A stretch of 12,966 nt of DNA from NCBI GenBank assembly GCA_023245115.1, contig JAHFKX010000016.1, positions 1 to 12,966 of the forward strand, written 5' to 3'. Positions 6,287 through 12,640 of the stretch are shown piece after piece; positions within the stretch are counted from its first letter, which is position 1, and each line of letters begins with the position of its first letter. The notes under the pieces are model-generated. The model did no database searches. It worked only from the letters and a program-made list of their open reading frames with translations, and had not been told where the DNA came from. The position numbers and the translations under genes were made by a program. The stretch comes from Candidatus Woesearchaeota archaeon (GTDB lineage: Archaea; Nanobdellota; Nanobdellia; UBA10117).

Positions 6287-7828
6287 TTACTTCAACAAAA
6301 CTTCAATAATTCTCGCATAAGCCGGCCTCGTCACGAAAACGCCAATAGACGCGCCGATTATTGTAACGATTGCAAAGCCCTTCAGCAGGCCTGCGCCAAT
6401 CAAAAGCAGCGGCAGCATAGCCGCGACAACTGTTGCGTAAGAGCCCATAATTATGAATAATGCGCGCTTGAGCTTTTCCTTCCAGTCATGGGAAAACTGA
6501 GAGCCGAACTCAAGGACTTCATCGGTTATGACTAGCTGCGCGTCTACCCCGGTGCCGACGGTTGCCAGCACACCGGCAATTGCCGCCAAATCAATATTTT
6601 GTTTTATGAGCGCCGCAATTCCAAATACAATGAATACTTCTGACAAACTGGTTAGCATAATCGGAATTGCTATGTGCGGCTTCCTGTAACGAATCGCAAT
6701 AATTACTCCAACCACAACCACCGCAGCCAAAAGCGCAATTATTGCTGTCCTGAGGAACTCCGAACCAAGTGCGGGCGATATAACATCAATCTTTTCTATC
6801 TGCAGCTTAACCGGCAATGAACCAGTAATAAGAATTGTCTGCAATCGTTTCATGTTGTCTAGTGCAGTACTAAACGCAGCATCTCTTGTCCCACCAGTAC
6901 CAGAACCCTGTATCGAAAACTCTGTCGTTTCCTGTCCTTTCAGAGAAGAAGAAATATACAGTGAATCAACAAGTTCATCGTCAACAAATAAATCGAGCTT
7001 TTTTTCTAAGTAGCTGTCCTGGCCTACTGACCCAGAAGCTATTGGTATTTTGCTTGTTATTTCTGCATGCCTTTTCGCTGCCTCAGGCGTTATTGTTACG
7101 GGGAAACGGAAATTACAGGCCCAGCTTTTGTCCTGTCCGCACTTGTAAACGCCCGCCCCTTGCTGTACTGACCTAGAAACCTGCTTTATGTCTGAGCCGA
7201 GGAACACGGACTCATTGCCAATCTTTGCCTCGAACTTGCCCTGCTGTGAAATCAGTTTGATTGCCTCTTGTTGCGTCGTGCCGGCCATCTCAACAAGGAG
7301 GAATTTGTTTCCGCCGAAATCTGAAACCTGCTTTACGCTAATATCTTTCAATCCAAAAACATTAAGCCTTTTTTGTGTTATATCTACCAAATCTGCAAAC
7401 TGCTCAGACGATACCGCTTCCTTTGGCTTTAGCAAAACACGGACACCGCCGGCCAAGTCCAGCCCTTTCTTCAGGTTAGATGTCGGGGCCTGCTCGACTG
7501 CTATTCCCAAATACGTTTGATTATCTTTTTCAGCTGCATGGAAGGCAAACAATCTACGTTGAGCAGTTATCTTTACAAGATCGCCGGGTTTCACGGCTGC
7601 TGCAAGCGCATCGTAATCCTGTAAAAGACTAACAGATTTTCCGTTAAATTCTGTTAATTTAACGTTATTTGGCACGCTATTAATATATGCCGAACTGTTA
7701 AAATCAACCTGTGAGATTATCAGGCCATCAGAAGTAAACTTTGGATTGATAGCCGCATACGAAGCAAGTATCATTAATATGAGGAGCCATACGCGCCATG
7801 ATGTGAATATTTCCTTAAGCTTTCCCAT
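6287..7828 (-). CDS. secD: Protein-export membrane protein SecD
   Basis: SecD works with SecF in the membrane to promote the late stage of Sec-dependent export; archaea lack SecA, so SecDF there acts with SecYEbeta and the proton gradient. This copy has 513 residues. There is an N-terminal membrane anchor (VWLLILMILASYAAI, 13-27) and a large outer domain with the conserved GLDLAGGVRVLL motif (122-133) and P1-type ferredoxin-like elements (TQKRLNVFGLKDISVKQV). Five membrane helices then fill about 355-513, including the RND-type core VGTGVDAQLVITDEV (about 424-438) with the conserved Asp. Residues 34-92 (GLIISQVD..., NGKSVSLL, DYDAL, KPGDLVKITAQRR) look PDZ-like. The ATG follows the secF stop by one base, so the two are almost certainly co-transcribed and translationally coupled. 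Confidence 0.95.
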   Translation of the reverse strand: MGKLKEIFTSWRVWLLILMILASYAAINPKFTSDGLIISQVDFNSSAYINSVPNNVKLTEFNGKSVSLLQDYDALAAAVKPGDLVKITAQRRLFAFHAAEKDNQTYLGIAVEQAPTSNLKKGLDLAGGVRVLLKPKEAVSSEQFADLVDITQKRLNVFGLKDISVKQVSDFGGNKFLLVEMAGTTQQEAIKLISQQGKFEAKIGNESVFLGSDIKQVSRSVQQGAGVYKCGQDKSWACNFRFPVTITPEAAKRHAEITSKIPIASGSVGQDSYLEKKLDLFVDDELVDSLYISSSLKGQETTEFSIQGSGTGGTRDAAFSTALDNMKRLQTILITGSLPVKLQIEKIDVISPALGSEFLRTAIIALLAAVVVVGVIIAIRYRKPHIAIPIMLTSLSEVFIVFGIAALIKQNIDLAAIAGVLATVGTGVDAQLVITDEVLEFGSQFSHDWKEKLKRALFIIMGSYATVVAAMLPLLLIGAGLLKGFAIVTIIGASIGVFVTRPAYARIIEVLLK

Positions 7829-7829
7829 T

Positions 7830-8729
7830 TTATTTTTTCTTCCACTCCAAGTACATTCTCAATATGCCGACGTTCTGAATCCAAGTATTGAGAGCATCAA
7901 ATATCAAACCAATAATCAGAATAACTGAAATCTGCCTCAGCGTAGCTGCTGGCGCGACAATATACAGCACAGCCAGCGCGGCAATTGCAGTTGTCTGCAT
8001 CGTCAGTCCAGTCTTAAGCGAGCTATAAATTTCTTCCATCGTAGACCTTGTGCCCTTAAGCACGCGGGTCGAGAGTAAAATATCCGTATCAACTGAGTAG
8101 CCTATCAGCATAAGAAGAGCTGCAACGCCTGCGCTCGAAAGTTTGATGTTCAAAAGCTGCATAACAGCAATCGTGCCTATCAAATCGGAAAACGCAGCCA
8201 TAATTACCGCAGCGCTTGGTGCCGGCGCCCGGAAATAAATAAAAACAACAATTGACATAAAAATAAACGCTGCAAAAAGTGCCTTGACAACGGACTTAAA
8301 AAAAGACTCCGACAGGCTGCTTGAGGATTCCTCAATCGTATATGTAGCTGACGGCACGCCGGTAAGCCTCTCAACTTCTGCTTTGACCTTGTCCTGGCCA
8401 AGTTTCTCAACTTCTATTGTATATCCGATCCGCTGGCCTGCAAGCGCCGAAAGCGATTTCACATCTACTGAAACGCCAAGCGAACTTGCAAGCTGGGCCT
8501 GCAACGTGTCAACATTAAACTCCTGGTCTGTTTTGATTGTAATAACAAGCCCGCCCTTCAGTGAAACGTCCTTTTTGACAAATTCGCCTGTCGTAGCCTT
8601 TTGATATGCCAAAACGCCAATAGAAAGTATAACTATGCCAATTGTAATAAGCATGAGCAGTTTGTACTTGTGCTCGTAAACATGCTTTATGCTGGCAAGC
8701 AGGCCTGCCTTAGGTTTCGCTTCTTCCAT
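7830..8729 (-). CDS. secF: Protein-export membrane protein SecF
   Basis: SecF is the partner of SecD in the archaeal SecDF export-assist complex. The 299-residue protein begins with a basic cytoplasmic segment and a membrane helix (LLMLITIGIVILSIGVLAY, 24-42). A short outer domain has SLKGGLVITIK (56-66), the SecF counterpart of the SecD GLDLAGG motif. Five C-terminal helices include GYSVDTDILLSTRV (210-223), which carries the conserved transmembrane Asp, and the family end IFDALNTWIQNVGILRMYL. It ends KKK, as cytoplasmic tails do. The order secF then secD is a common archaeal arrangement. The ATG lies 25.5 bases from the centre of the TTTTAAAA box at 8751-8758, so a leaderless start is likely. 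Confidence 0.95.
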   Translation of the reverse strand: MEEAKPKAGLLASIKHVYEHKYKLLMLITIGIVILSIGVLAYQKATTGEFVKKDVSLKGGLVITIKTDQEFNVDTLQAQLASSLGVSVDVKSLSALAGQRIGYTIEVEKLGQDKVKAEVERLTGVPSATYTIEESSSSLSESFFKSVVKALFAAFIFMSIVVFIYFRAPAPSAAVIMAAFSDLIGTIAVMQLLNIKLSSAGVAALLMLIGYSVDTDILLSTRVLKGTRSTMEEIYSSLKTGLTMQTTAIAALAVLYIVAPAATLRQISVILIIGLIFDALNTWIQNVGILRMYLEWKKK

Positions 8730-8750
8730 AGAACACAGCCAAAAAGCAAG

Positions 8751-8758
8751 TTTTAAAA
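8751..8758. promoter_or_regulatory. Palindromic TATA box shared by divergent secF and trmI
   Basis: TTTTAAAA reads the same on both strands. Its centre (8754.5) is 25.5 bases from the secF start base (8729) and 27.5 from the trmI start base (8782). The gap between the two ATGs is only 52 bases, so this box could set both leaderless starts. Flanks on each side are purine-rich on the strand being transcribed (AAAAGCAAG for trmI, AGATAGG for secF), as expected of BRE elements. An A/T-rich run at 8767-8778 is too close to the trmI ATG to be its TATA box. Confidence 0.6.
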
Positions 8759-8781
8759 CCTATCTGTATATAAAAATAGAT

Positions 8782-9537
8782 ATGAAAATTAAAAATAGTG
8801 ATAATGTCTTATTAATGTACGCGGGCAGAAAGAAACTCGCGATTGCCGGCCATGGTAGCTGGCACTCTGACTTTGGCCTGCTTGATTTGAAAAAAATAGT
8901 AGGAAAGAATTACGGGACTACTATTGAAACAACATCCGGAAAAAAAATAACTCTGGCACAGCCAATGTTTTACGACCTGCTGCACGGCACCAAACGAAAT
9001 TCCGCGGTGATTCTGCCAAAAGATTTTGGGGCGATTATTTCTCTAACCGGAATCGGAAAGAATTCTGTCTGCGTGGATGTTGGAATGGGGTCTGGCTGGC
9101 TTGCAACACAGCTCGCAAACATCTGCAAGAAAGTTACTTCGTACGAAATTCGCAAAGACTTTTTTGAAATGGTTGACAAGAACGTGAAATTTTTGGGCTT
9201 CGAGAATATTGTTTTGAAAAACGCTGACGCAATAAAAGGAATTTCTGAGAAGGATGTTAACTTGATTACTGTTGACTTGCCTGACCCTTGGCTTATTCTG
9301 AAACCTGCTGAATCTGCTTTGCGCGTTGGTGGCTATTTGGTTGCGTACTGCCCGCAGATAACGCAGGCAATCGGGCTGGTTGAGAAACTCAACTCACACT
9401 GGCAACTAGAGAAAGTTGTTGAAACAATCCAGCGGGAGTGGAAGATCGAACAGCAAGATGGCAAGCAGTTAGCCCGCCCGGAGCACATGATGTTGGGGCA
9501 TACTGCGTTCTTGGTCATAGCAAGAAAAATAAATTAA
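8782..9537 (+). CDS. trmI: tRNA (adenine-N1)-methyltransferase, TrmI type (A57/A58)
   Basis: TrmI uses S-adenosylmethionine to methylate N1 of adenine 58, and in some archaea also 57, in the tRNA T loop. The 251-residue protein has a small N-terminal beta domain (1-65; IAGHGSWHSDFGLLDL). The Rossmann core has SAM motif I CVDVGMGSGW (97-106), the acidic residue in YEIRKDF (E122), the catalytic-motif equivalent DLPDPW (165-170), and the family tail RPEHMMLGHTAFLVIARK (232-249). The start at 8782 is chosen because it sits 27.5 bases from the shared TATA box and begins the conserved domain; an upstream in-frame start at 8689 would run through the promoter and into secF. The nearby tRNA has A at both 57 and 58. 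The family call is strong; whether position 57 is also modified is unknown. Confidence 0.9.
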   Translation: MKIKNSDNVLLMYAGRKKLAIAGHGSWHSDFGLLDLKKIVGKNYGTTIETTSGKKITLAQPMFYDLLHGTKRNSAVILPKDFGAIISLTGIGKNSVCVDVGMGSGWLATQLANICKKVTSYEIRKDFFEMVDKNVKFLGFENIVLKNADAIKGISEKDVNLITVDLPDPWLILKPAESALRVGGYLVAYCPQITQAIGLVEKLNSHWQLEKVVETIQREWKIEQQDGKQLARPEHMMLGHTAFLVIARKIN

Positions 9538-9540
9538 GTG

Positions 9541-9588
9541 GGGCAACGCCCAAAACACTTTACGTTTTGGCGAGTCTCATTTTATTTT
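9541..9588. terminator. Convergent termination region between trmI and the tRNA
   Basis: This is the 55-base gap between the trmI stop and the tRNA 3' end. It holds an imperfect inverted repeat (CGCC-C-AAAAC, 9548-9557 region, with GTTTTGGCG at 9564-9572) and then TTTTATTTT at 9580-9588, a U-run suitable for ending trmI transcripts. On the minus strand TTTT directly follows the tRNA discriminator base. The region probably stops both convergent transcripts. Confidence 0.5.
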
Positions 9589-9627
9589 AAAATGAGGCTG
9601 CGAGGATTTGAACCTCGACCGCGCAGT

Positions 9628-9651
9628 TTTTCTTTACCGCGTAAGCAGTAA
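9628..9651 (-). other. Canonical tRNA intron at 37/38 (24 bases)
   Basis: This segment lies between G37 (9652) and A38 (9627). The exon bases TTC (32-34) can pair with GAA near the intron 3' end (9632-9630), leaving the 3-base bulge AAA next to the anticodon stem, cut as AA/A. The 5' bulge would be GG/T. The inner intron helix TAC/GTA closes a short loop. The central helix has only three good pairs, so it is a relaxed bulge-helix-bulge motif. It should be removed by the tRNA splicing endonuclease. Confidence 0.7.
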
Positions 9652-9668
9652 CCCGAACCGCGAGTCCT

Positions 9669-9715
9669 CTTTGGCAGGCCAAAGACCCAACAAAACAATC
9701 GGGTTTTGGCGTTGT
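9669..9715 (-). other. Noncanonical tRNA intron in the D loop (47 bases, before A21)
   Basis: The best splice prediction places the cut after C 9716 (position 20a) and before A 9668 (A21). Exon TTGG (9720-9717 region, including G18G19) pairs with intron CCAA (9674-9671). The flanking 3-base bulges are TC/A on the 5' side and AG/A on the 3' side, which is the expected bulge-helix-bulge geometry. The intron carries an internal hairpin, CAAAAC with GTTTTG. Removing it restores a fully paired D stem and a normal D loop. Cutting one base later at both ends would give the same mature tRNA. Confidence 0.7.
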
Positions 9716-9736
9716 GACCAAGTTAGACTACAGCCC

Positions 9737-11908
9737 CTAATAGTCTGAAAGCTCTAATTGTCCTTTTTTAACTGTTTTTAATACTTCGACTTTCTCCCCA
9801 AGCTGTCCCTTCACTCTAACAGCAGTCCTTGGGCCAACCAGCTCAGCAAGCAATTGGTAGTTTGCAGCCTTTATTTTCTGCAAATTAGTCAAGCCGGCAC
9901 GGAACATTCTTCGCGCCTTAAACCTGCCAATTCCCCTGAGCTTGACAATAGGGAGCAGCTCTTCTTTTATTCCCTGCTTCACTCGCACGCGCAATTTCAT
10001 TATATCTGAAATTAAATCTTTAAAATTCAGGATGCGGGAAATTTCTTGGCAGGCATACAACATCCAATCTGCATTTGCCAGCTTCGTGCGAATCTCGCCG
10101 GGCCTGATTTTATACTTTTCCATCAACTCATCATCAGTCCTCTCTGAAATCCAGTCCTCAAAAAACAGCGCAGTCTTAAACGCATCCTGAAAATCTTCAT
10201 ACTCCCACGAAAACTCTGAAGGTGGTTTAATAAGCAAAAACTGCTCATACTCTATGAGCTTTTCCTGCATAAATTCGTAATCCGACTTTCTTGATTTCAA
10301 ATTCGGAATTTCTATTACGGACGAAATCAAATGCAAATACGAAATTGCCTGCGTCTCAGCAGTATTTGCAACATTCAAACCATTTATTAATGTAAATGCT
10401 GATTCAGGATCTAAATATAATTCTGCGACGCGCTTACCCAAATAAGTCGGATAAACTTTTTCAGCATTTGACTCAATAAAATTGTAATCTTTAAGCTTCT
10501 GCAAAATTTTTATAATTTTCATTTTAATTTCGTAGTCATTTGCATACTGGAAGCCATAAAATGTATCTTCGAAAAATTTTATTACCGAATCCTGTGCTTT
10601 GCAAAAACCAGATGCAATCAAACCTAAAATAGCCATCCTTAAAACCGGCTCAACTGCCAGCTTCGAGTCAATTTCTTCCGGCACGCCGCATATATATTTG
10701 TCATAAATTTCGCGGGCTTCGTCTTCATTACTCGCAATGGAAATCGCCTCGCCAAATTCTTCCATACCTGGCCGGCCAGCGCGTCCGGTCATCTGCTTAT
10801 ATTCTAAAACAGGAATCCATGAATAGCCCCACTTTTCGGAGTAGCGCTTCAGGGATTTCATAATTGCACGAAAGGCTGGCAGGTTAACGCCAGCAGCAAG
10901 CGTTGGCGTGCAGCATATTATTTTTACAGCACCATTCCTGAAACTAGTCTCTACCAAAGATTTTTGCTTTTGCACAAGGCCTGCGTGATGGAAAGCTACG
11001 CCACGCAAAACTGATTTTGCCAGCTTTCTGCATTGCACTGTGGGTTTTGGAAGCACATGTAAAATCTTTTTTGCTAAATCAATTTGCTGCGCATTTGTAT
11101 TTACTTTACTAATTTTTTCTGCCATTGCTTCAGCAGATTGTTTTGTTGCGCAAAAAACAAGGGCCTGCTTGCCGCCGTTCATAGTATTTATTGCAAGCTG
11201 AACTGCCGGCTCTGCATGTTTCTCGTTAATAGAAATATTTCCTTTTCCTTCGAAAAAATTTATTTCCTTTGAATCAAAAATACCTTCATATAGCTTCACA
11301 GGCCGCCATGAATCTTCAACAAACTCCGCACCAAGCCATGCAGCCAGCTCCTTTGGATTACCGATTGTCGCTGAAAGCGCAATGAATTGTGAATTTAAAA
11401 TATTTTTTAACATCGTAATTAGAATTTCCAATGTTGGCCCGCGACCGGGGTCATTCAATAAATGTATTTCGTCAATCACAACAGTTGCAACCTGAGAAAT
11501 CCATGGGCATCCGTGGCGCAGCAAAGAATCAAGCTTTTCAGAAACAGTTATTATAAAATCTTTTTCAGCCAACCATGGATCGGTAGAATCAAGGTCACCA
11601 ATAGATATAGCAACCTTAACACCAAGTTTTTCGTACTTTGTTTTAAACTCCTCAAATTTCTCTGTAGCCAATGATTTCAAAGGAACAATGTAAACGCACT
11701 TGCCTTTGCCTTCCAAAATATTTTTTATGGCAGCTACTTCAGCAACAAGGGTCTTTCCCGAGCCGGTTGGTGAACAAACAAGCAGGCTCTTTGCATCCAA
11801 CAAGCCGGCTCCAATCGCTTTCTGCTGGCATGGCCTGAGTTCACCCACACCTTCCAACTCACAATAAAGTTTCTCCGGCAACTGATCCTTTATTTCCCGT
11901 ACGTGCAT
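9737..11908 (-). CDS. hel308: Hel308 family ATP-dependent DNA helicase
   Basis: Hel308 is an archaeal superfamily 2 helicase that unwinds lagging-strand and branched DNA at stalled replication forks, moving 3' to 5'. The 723-residue protein has all core motifs: Q motif LRPCQQKAI (24-32), Walker A SPTGSGKT (46-53), PLKSLA (76-81), DEIH (146-149), SATIGN (169-174), VFCATKQSA (241-249), HHAGL (297-301), TPTLAAGVNLP (324-334) and QMTGRAGRPG (362-371). A winged-helix and ratchet region follows, and a helix-hairpin-helix at about 650-700 (LRGIGRFKARRMF). The C-terminus QLELSDY is like a minimal PCNA-binding box. The start at ATG 11908 is chosen because it is 26 bases from the TATA box; a TTG at 11914 would add two residues. 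Its stop codon shares its last base with the tRNA. Confidence 0.95.
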   Translation of the reverse strand: MHVREIKDQLPEKLYCELEGVGELRPCQQKAIGAGLLDAKSLLVCSPTGSGKTLVAEVAAIKNILEGKGKCVYIVPLKSLATEKFEEFKTKYEKLGVKVAISIGDLDSTDPWLAEKDFIITVSEKLDSLLRHGCPWISQVATVVIDEIHLLNDPGRGPTLEILITMLKNILNSQFIALSATIGNPKELAAWLGAEFVEDSWRPVKLYEGIFDSKEINFFEGKGNISINEKHAEPAVQLAINTMNGGKQALVFCATKQSAEAMAEKISKVNTNAQQIDLAKKILHVLPKPTVQCRKLAKSVLRGVAFHHAGLVQKQKSLVETSFRNGAVKIICCTPTLAAGVNLPAFRAIMKSLKRYSEKWGYSWIPVLEYKQMTGRAGRPGMEEFGEAISIASNEDEAREIYDKYICGVPEEIDSKLAVEPVLRMAILGLIASGFCKAQDSVIKFFEDTFYGFQYANDYEIKMKIIKILQKLKDYNFIESNAEKVYPTYLGKRVAELYLDPESAFTLINGLNVANTAETQAISYLHLISSVIEIPNLKSRKSDYEFMQEKLIEYEQFLLIKPPSEFSWEYEDFQDAFKTALFFEDWISERTDDELMEKYKIRPGEIRTKLANADWMLYACQEISRILNFKDLISDIMKLRVRVKQGIKEELLPIVKLRGIGRFKARRMFRAGLTNLQKIKAANYQLLAELVGPRTAVRVKGQLGEKVEVLKTVKKGQLELSDY
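9763..9772 (-). promoter_or_regulatory. Candidate tRNA-Pro TATA box inside the hel308 3' end
   Basis: On the minus strand GTTAAAAAAG lies in the last coding bases of hel308 (TVKKG codons). Its centre is about 25 bases upstream of 9742, five bases before the tRNA 5' end, which is right for an independent tRNA promoter with a very short leader. It resembles the GTTAAAAG box at 5303-5310. Lysine codons can create such a run by chance. Confidence 0.4.
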
Positions 11909-11930
11909 GAACAATAGTGCGCCAAATAAC

Positions 11931-11937
11931 TTTTAAA
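11931..11937 (-). promoter_or_regulatory. TATA box of hel308
   Basis: The minus strand reads AGG-TTTAAAA-G; the box is centred 26 bases before the ATG at 11908 and lies in the 30-base gap after the surface-protein gene. The context (TAGG then TTTTAAA, with TTTGGC downstream) resembles the secF promoter. A leaderless hel308 message is predicted. Confidence 0.6.
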
Positions 11938-11938
11938 C

Positions 11939-12640
11939 CTATGGACAAGGTGGCGGCTGTATTGTTCCATTAAAAAACAAATTTGTGCTTTGCATAACTA
12001 ATGTAATGTTTACCTGTGTTGCTGGGCTTGCACACGCCGTATTTCTCAAGCTGCAATTTGTAGCAATTCCAAGTTTCGGGTAAAGTTCATTCAGATGTGT
12101 ACATAAATTTTTTGTTGGCACTTCTACCTCCGCATAAACCACTGCACTTGTCTCAGTACCTTGTATAACTGTACTTGCCAGCCTGTAGCTCGGCGTAGCT
12201 GCAGATGGGTTGCCATAATATATGTAGTAATTCTGCGGGCCTGCGCTTGCAACTATCGTAATATTACAAGGCGGTGCTGTCGCGGAAACGTTCGACTCAC
12301 GCTCCGTACCGTTCATCCACGTAACTCTGACATCATCAACACAATTGCTAATCTTAGCTGCATCGTTTATGAATGCGTTAAATTCTGTCGTGCCGCCGGC
12401 CGAATTTAATTCTACAAGCCTTCGGTAATTCCAGTTCAGGTTAAACCAGTCATTTGCGGAGCTAAGCAGCCAGCCATTTCGCTCCTTAATTGCATTAATT
12501 GCATTTTGAAGCTGTAAATCAGACGTCTCAGTAAAAAGTTTTACAGATACTGCTTCCGAGCTTCGGACGTATGTAAATATTATTGCTGCACCTATGAAAA
12601 GCAAAACTATTGAGATTGCCCAAAATTGCGCGCGCCTCAT
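11939..12640 (-). CDS. Surface protein with pilin-like N-terminus and DUF2341-like domain
   Basis: This 233-residue extracytoplasmic protein has an N-terminal MRRAQFWAISIVLLFIGAAI (1-20), a short basic start and a hydrophobic helix of the kind seen in small archaeal pilin-like or anchored proteins. The usual class III pilin Glu five residues after the cut site is not evident. The middle region (about 68-155) resembles DUF2341, with NYRRLVELNSAGG, DVRVTWMNG and the hallmark NYYIYYGNPSA, a beta-sandwich domain of secreted archaeal proteins. Six N-x-S/T sequons are present and the Cys residues are spread out, which suits an exposed glycosylated protein. It ends PPPCP. The ATG overlaps the stop of the upstream gene (TAATG) and has a perfect GGAGG at 12648-12652, so translation is coupled. 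Its exact function is unknown. Confidence 0.8.
   Translation of the reverse strand: MRRAQFWAISIVLLFIGAAIIFTYVRSSEAVSVKLFTETSDLQLQNAINAIKERNGWLLSSANDWFNLNWNYRRLVELNSAGGTTEFNAFINDAAKISNCVDDVRVTWMNGTERESNVSATAPPCNITIVASAGPQNYYIYYGNPSAATPSYRLASTVIQGTETSAVVYAEVEVPTKNLCTHLNELYPKLGIATNCSLRNTACASPATQVNITLVMQSTNLFFNGTIQPPPCP

Larger units (their letters stand above)
9593..9737 (-). tRNA. tRNA-Pro (anticodon CGG), two introns, no encoded CCA
   Basis: Removing two segments gives a 74-base cloverleaf. The acceptor stem GGGGCTG (9737-9731) pairs with CAGCCTC (9600-9594), with one G-U, followed by discriminator A 9593. The D stem GTCT (9728-9725) pairs with GGAC (9667-9664), and the loop holds A14, A15 and G18G19. 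The anticodon stem CGCGG (9662-9658) pairs with CTGCG (9626-9622), with one G-U. The loop is TTCGGG plus A38, with anticodon CGG at 9655-9653. The variable loop is only four bases (CGGT), and A15-T48 fits a Levitt pair. The T arm is CGAGG-TTCAAAT-CCTCG (9617-9601). CCA is not encoded. Without removal of the D-loop segment the D stem has two mismatches. G1 is also the last base of the hel308 stop codon. The anticodon loop matches archaeal tRNA-Pro(CGG). Confidence 0.85.

Noticed and set aside
8689..8781. An N-terminal extension of trmI from ATG 8689
   Set aside because: It would run through the shared promoter and overlap secF by 41 bases, and the extra residues match no TrmI region.
9585..9592. 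A second TTTTAAAA octamer beside the tRNA 3' end as a promoter
   Set aside because: It would start transcripts antisense in the tRNA or at no gene; it is better explained as part of the terminator and trailer.
9617..9662. Three ACCGCG copies on the plus strand as a repeat array
   Set aside because: All three lie inside the tRNA: one in the 5' anticodon stem, one in the 37/38 intron and one at the 3' stem and variable loop. No CRISPR-like spacing exists.
9624..9711. Alternative reading of the tRNA with anticodon stem CCAAA/TTTGG and a single large intron
   Set aside because: The D stem would then have two mismatches and the loop has no T at position 33; the two-intron fold fits all conserved positions.
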